A stretch of DNA of 9,785 bases. Origin: Bacteroidota bacterium (GTDB lineage: Bacteria > Bacteroidota > Bacteroidia > Chitinophagales > Chitinophagaceae). Position 1 is the first letter of the stretch, and every line of letters starts with the position of its first letter. The notes under the pieces were generated by a model, which was not told where the DNA came from, did no database searches, and was given only the letters and a program-made list of their open reading frames with translations. Position numbers and translations under genes: made by a program. The stretch lies in contig JANYAL010000229.1 of the NCBI GenBank assembly GCA_025361325.1, positions 1-9,785 on the forward strand. Direction: 5' to 3'. This document shows positions 7,873 to 9,785 of the stretch, piece by piece.

Positions 7873-9558
7873 ATGTTTAATATGCGATTTGTCCGAACTA
7901 TTATGCCTGTCGCTTTCTGCCTGTTGTTTACACAATTTATGATCATCTCGTGCAAATTCAGGCAAAAGGCCGACCTCATTGTTCATCATGCGGTCATCTA
8001 TACTGCCGATACGGCTTTCTCGGTGGCAGAGGCCATGGTTGTACGCGACGGAAAGATCATCGCTGTCGGAACAAATGATGACATCCTGAAAGAATTTGAG
8101 GCAACGGAAGAGAAGAACGCTGCTGGTAAAACTATATATCCCGGTTTTATCGACGCCCATGCTCATTTTGTGGGATTCGGGATGAGCCTTCAGCAGGTGG
8201 ATCTTACAGGAACGACCAGCTGGGAAGAATGTGTAGATCAGGTAAAGATATTTGCCAAAGCAAAGAATATGGCACCCGGGGAATGGATACAAGGCAGGGG
8301 TTGGGACCAGAACAAATGGGTCCTTGCAAATTTCCCTATAAAGGACCTCCTGGACACCTTTTTTCCCAACAATCCCGTTGCATTGGTACGGATAGACGGA
8401 CATGCCTTAATCGCCAACCAGGCTGCCCTCGATCTGGCAAAAATAAAGCCAGGTTGTGTAATTGAAGGAGGTACCGTTGAGACCATAGGAGGTAAACTTA
8501 CCGGGATCTTGGTCGATAATGCCGAAAGCCTTGTCAAGCAGGCCATTCCGACCCCATCGAATGAAAGATTCAAAGCTGCACTACTGGCGGCACAGGAAAA
8601 ATGTTTTGCCTTCGGACTGACCACGGTGGTGGATTGCGGACTTGGCCTGGATGTGGTGACAGAGATCGACAGCCTGCAGCAATCGAGCGCATTAAAAATG
8701 AGGATAGTCATCATGTTGTCCGACGATGCAAGCAATTATGATCATTACCTGAAGACCGGTCCCTATAAGACACAACGGCTTAATGTGAACGCTTTTAAAC
8801 TCTATGCCGACGGCGCATTGGGAAGCAGGGGTGCTTGTTTATTGAAACCTTACAACGACAAGCCAGACTGGCAGGGTTTTTTGTTGAAGGACAGGAAATA
8901 CTTTGAGACCATCCTGCCACGGATTTATGATTCAAAATTCCAAGCCTGTACACATGCTATCGGCGATTCAGGCAACCGAATGATCTTGCAGGTTTATGCA
9001 AATATTCTGAAAGGTAAGAACGATCGTCGCTGGCGTGTCGAACATGCCCAGGTGTTGAATGCGAATGATCTTCATTATTTCGGTGATTATTCAATCATCC
9101 CTTCCGTACAACCCACCCATGCCACCAGTGATATGTACTGGGCAAATGACCGGTTGGGCGCAGAAAGGGTTAAGGGTGCATATGCCTATCAACAACTGTT
9201 ACAACAGAATAACTGGATACCGCTGGGCACCGATTTCCCGGTAGAAGACATTAGTCCTTTCAAAACATTCTTTGCAGCCGTTTCTAGGCAGGATGCTTCC
9301 GGATTCCCGACCTGGGGATTTCAACCTGAAAATGCACTTACCCGCCGCCAGACCCTTTGGGGCATGACACTGTGGGCAGCAAAAGGCTCTTTCGAGGAAA
9401 AAGAAATAGGAAGCCTGGAAAAAGGTAAAAATGCCGATTTTATTATGCTCGATACCAACCTGCTGCAATGCCCTATCCATGATGTGCTGAATGCTCATAT
9501 TCTGGCTACTTATGTAAATGGAGAGAAAGTGTATGAATTACCCCCTAAATTCCCCTGA
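7873..9558 (+). CDS. Lipoprotein amidohydrolase (amidohydrolase_3 / YtcJ-like metal-dependent hydrolase)
   Basis: A 561-residue TIM-barrel metal-dependent hydrolase of the amidohydrolase_3 (YtcJ-like) group; relatives hydrolyse C-N bonds in N-substituted formamides and similar compounds, but most substrates are unknown. It begins with a lipoprotein signal: a hydrophobic stretch (MPVAFCLLFTQFMI) ending in lipobox IISC with C27 as the lipid-anchored residue, so it is likely exported and membrane-anchored. Barrel motifs follow: YPGFIDAHAHF with H96/H98, FKLYADGALGSRGA with K309, ACTHAIGDSGN with H361, RWRVEHAQ with H391 and PLGTDFPVE with D454. The C-terminal composite beta domain ends with GSLEKGKNADFIMLD and ATYVNGEKVY. 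All expected metal-site residues are there. The ATG at 7873 is chosen, and 7882 is an equal alternative; upstream ATGs fall inside ligA and would destroy the signal peptide. Family is confident; substrate is not. Confidence 0.92.
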   Translation: MFNMRFVRTIMPVAFCLLFTQFMIISCKFRQKADLIVHHAVIYTADTAFSVAEAMVVRDGKIIAVGTNDDILKEFEATEEKNAAGKTIYPGFIDAHAHFVGFGMSLQQVDLTGTTSWEECVDQVKIFAKAKNMAPGEWIQGRGWDQNKWVLANFPIKDLLDTFFPNNPVALVRIDGHALIANQAALDLAKIKPGCVIEGGTVETIGGKLTGILVDNAESLVKQAIPTPSNERFKAALLAAQEKCFAFGLTTVVDCGLGLDVVTEIDSLQQSSALKMRIVIMLSDDASNYDHYLKTGPYKTQRLNVNAFKLYADGALGSRGACLLKPYNDKPDWQGFLLKDRKYFETILPRIYDSKFQACTHAIGDSGNRMILQVYANILKGKNDRRWRVEHAQVLNANDLHYFGDYSIIPSVQPTHATSDMYWANDRLGAERVKGAYAYQQLLQQNNWIPLGTDFPVEDISPFKTFFAAVSRQDASGFPTWGFQPENALTRRQTLWGMTLWAAKGSFEEKEIGSLEKGKNADFIMLDTNLLQCPIHDVLNAHILATYVNGEKVYELPPKFP

Positions 9559-9570
9559 AAGGGGATTTAG
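9545..9570. repeat. Hairpin overlapping the amidohydrolase stop codon, REP-like
   Basis: CTAAAT-T-CCCC then TGAAA then GGGG-ATTTAG form a 10-11 bp stem with a single bulged T; the gene's TGA stop at 9556-9558 lies in the loop. No U tract follows, so it is not a standard intrinsic terminator. The CCCTAAA..CCCC/GGGG wording resembles dispersed intergenic repeats I associate with Bacteroidetes genomes; that link is from memory and unverified. It may still protect the 3' end of the mRNA. Confidence 0.5.
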
Positions 9571-9576
9571 AAGCCT

Positions 9577-9785
9577 ATGTTGTTCCAGAGATTATTCATG
9601 CAACAAATTGAAAGATTAAATACGGATGATTCATATCATTTCAAACCATTTCGCCGATTATATGAAATGTCACAACTTCGATTTTATTACAGTCAGAAAG
9701 TGGTTACAAATATAAATAAGGAAAGATGCATAAATAAAAGAATCATTTGTTTCCTATCAGAGAGCACTTACTTCATTCCTGAATA
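9577..9785 (+). CDS. Weak open frame running off the right edge
   Basis: An ATG at 9577 (or 9598) opens a frame without stops to the window end, 69 codons so far, beginning 18 bases after the amidohydrolase stop. Its predicted protein (with ERLNTDDSYHFKPFRRLYEM and KERCINKRIICFL) matches nothing I recognise. The stretch is more AT-rich than the genes to its left, and no ribosome binding site or -7 box stands before it. It may be a chance frame in an intergenic region, or the start of a poorly conserved gene. The stretch 9571-9785 otherwise holds nothing that I can support. Confidence 0.25.
   Translation, partial: MLFQRLFMQQIERLNTDDSYHFKPFRRLYEMSQLRFYYSQKVVTNINKERCINKRIICFLSESTYFIPE

Noticed and set aside
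7864..8403. Minus-strand 179-residue open frame
   Set aside because: Antisense to the amidohydrolase, covering its conserved HxH motif region; no domain seen.
9620..9670. CATTTCA...TGAAATG inverted repeat in the right-end AT-rich stretch
   Set aside because: Seven-bp arms about 20 bases apart in AT-rich DNA with no other signal; too weak to call an attachment site or terminal repeat.

Overview
The window looks like a chromosomal segment from a member of the Bacteroidetes, most likely close to Chitinophagaceae. The grounds are the sequence style of the NAD-dependent DNA ligase (adenylation motif EPKFDG), the freestanding NUMOD4/HNH gene type, the near absence of Shine-Dalgarno sequences, and several upstream boxes that fit the Bacteroidetes -7 consensus TAnnTTTG. 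This placement comes from recognition and not from a search. No tRNA, rRNA, CRISPR array, IS element or prophage is visible.

Left part (1-3120, minus strand): the start of a phenylacetate (paa) catabolic operon, read right to left. The order is a TetR-family repressor, paaE (reductase of the phenylacetyl-CoA epoxidase), a small secreted protein of unknown function, and paaA (the catalytic di-iron subunit), which runs off the left edge; paaB, paaC and further genes probably follow outside the window. Two matching 16-bp palindromes of the form ACTAACA-N2-TGTTAGT lie upstream of tetR and upstream of paaA, each touching or next to a likely -7 box. They are very probably the operators of this TetR protein.

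Middle (3190-5629): a plus-strand JmjC/cupin_8-type Fe(II)/2-oxoglutarate oxygenase is divergent from tetR. It is followed by a clear rho-independent terminator, a convergent DUF2461 gene, and a minus-strand NUMOD4-HNH endonuclease-like gene with its own terminator. A perfect 8+8 bp palindrome overlaps the start codon of the HNH gene, and a GC-rich dyad lies just upstream of that.

Right part (5732-9785): ligA, the replicative NAD-dependent DNA ligase (minus strand, complete domain set), is divergent from a plus-strand lipoprotein of the amidohydrolase_3/YtcJ type. A good Bacteroidetes-style promoter lies in the 59-bp gap between them. The amidohydrolase stop codon sits inside a CCCC/GGGG hairpin that resembles dispersed intergenic repeats of this phylum. 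The last ~200 bases are AT-rich and hold one weak open frame that runs off the right edge.

The only group of genes that clearly works together is tetR-paaE-(unknown)-paaA. The rest are housekeeping or single genes. I see no obvious new multi-gene system; the best leads are the operator pair, the secreted protein inside the paa operon, and the palindrome at the HNH start codon.
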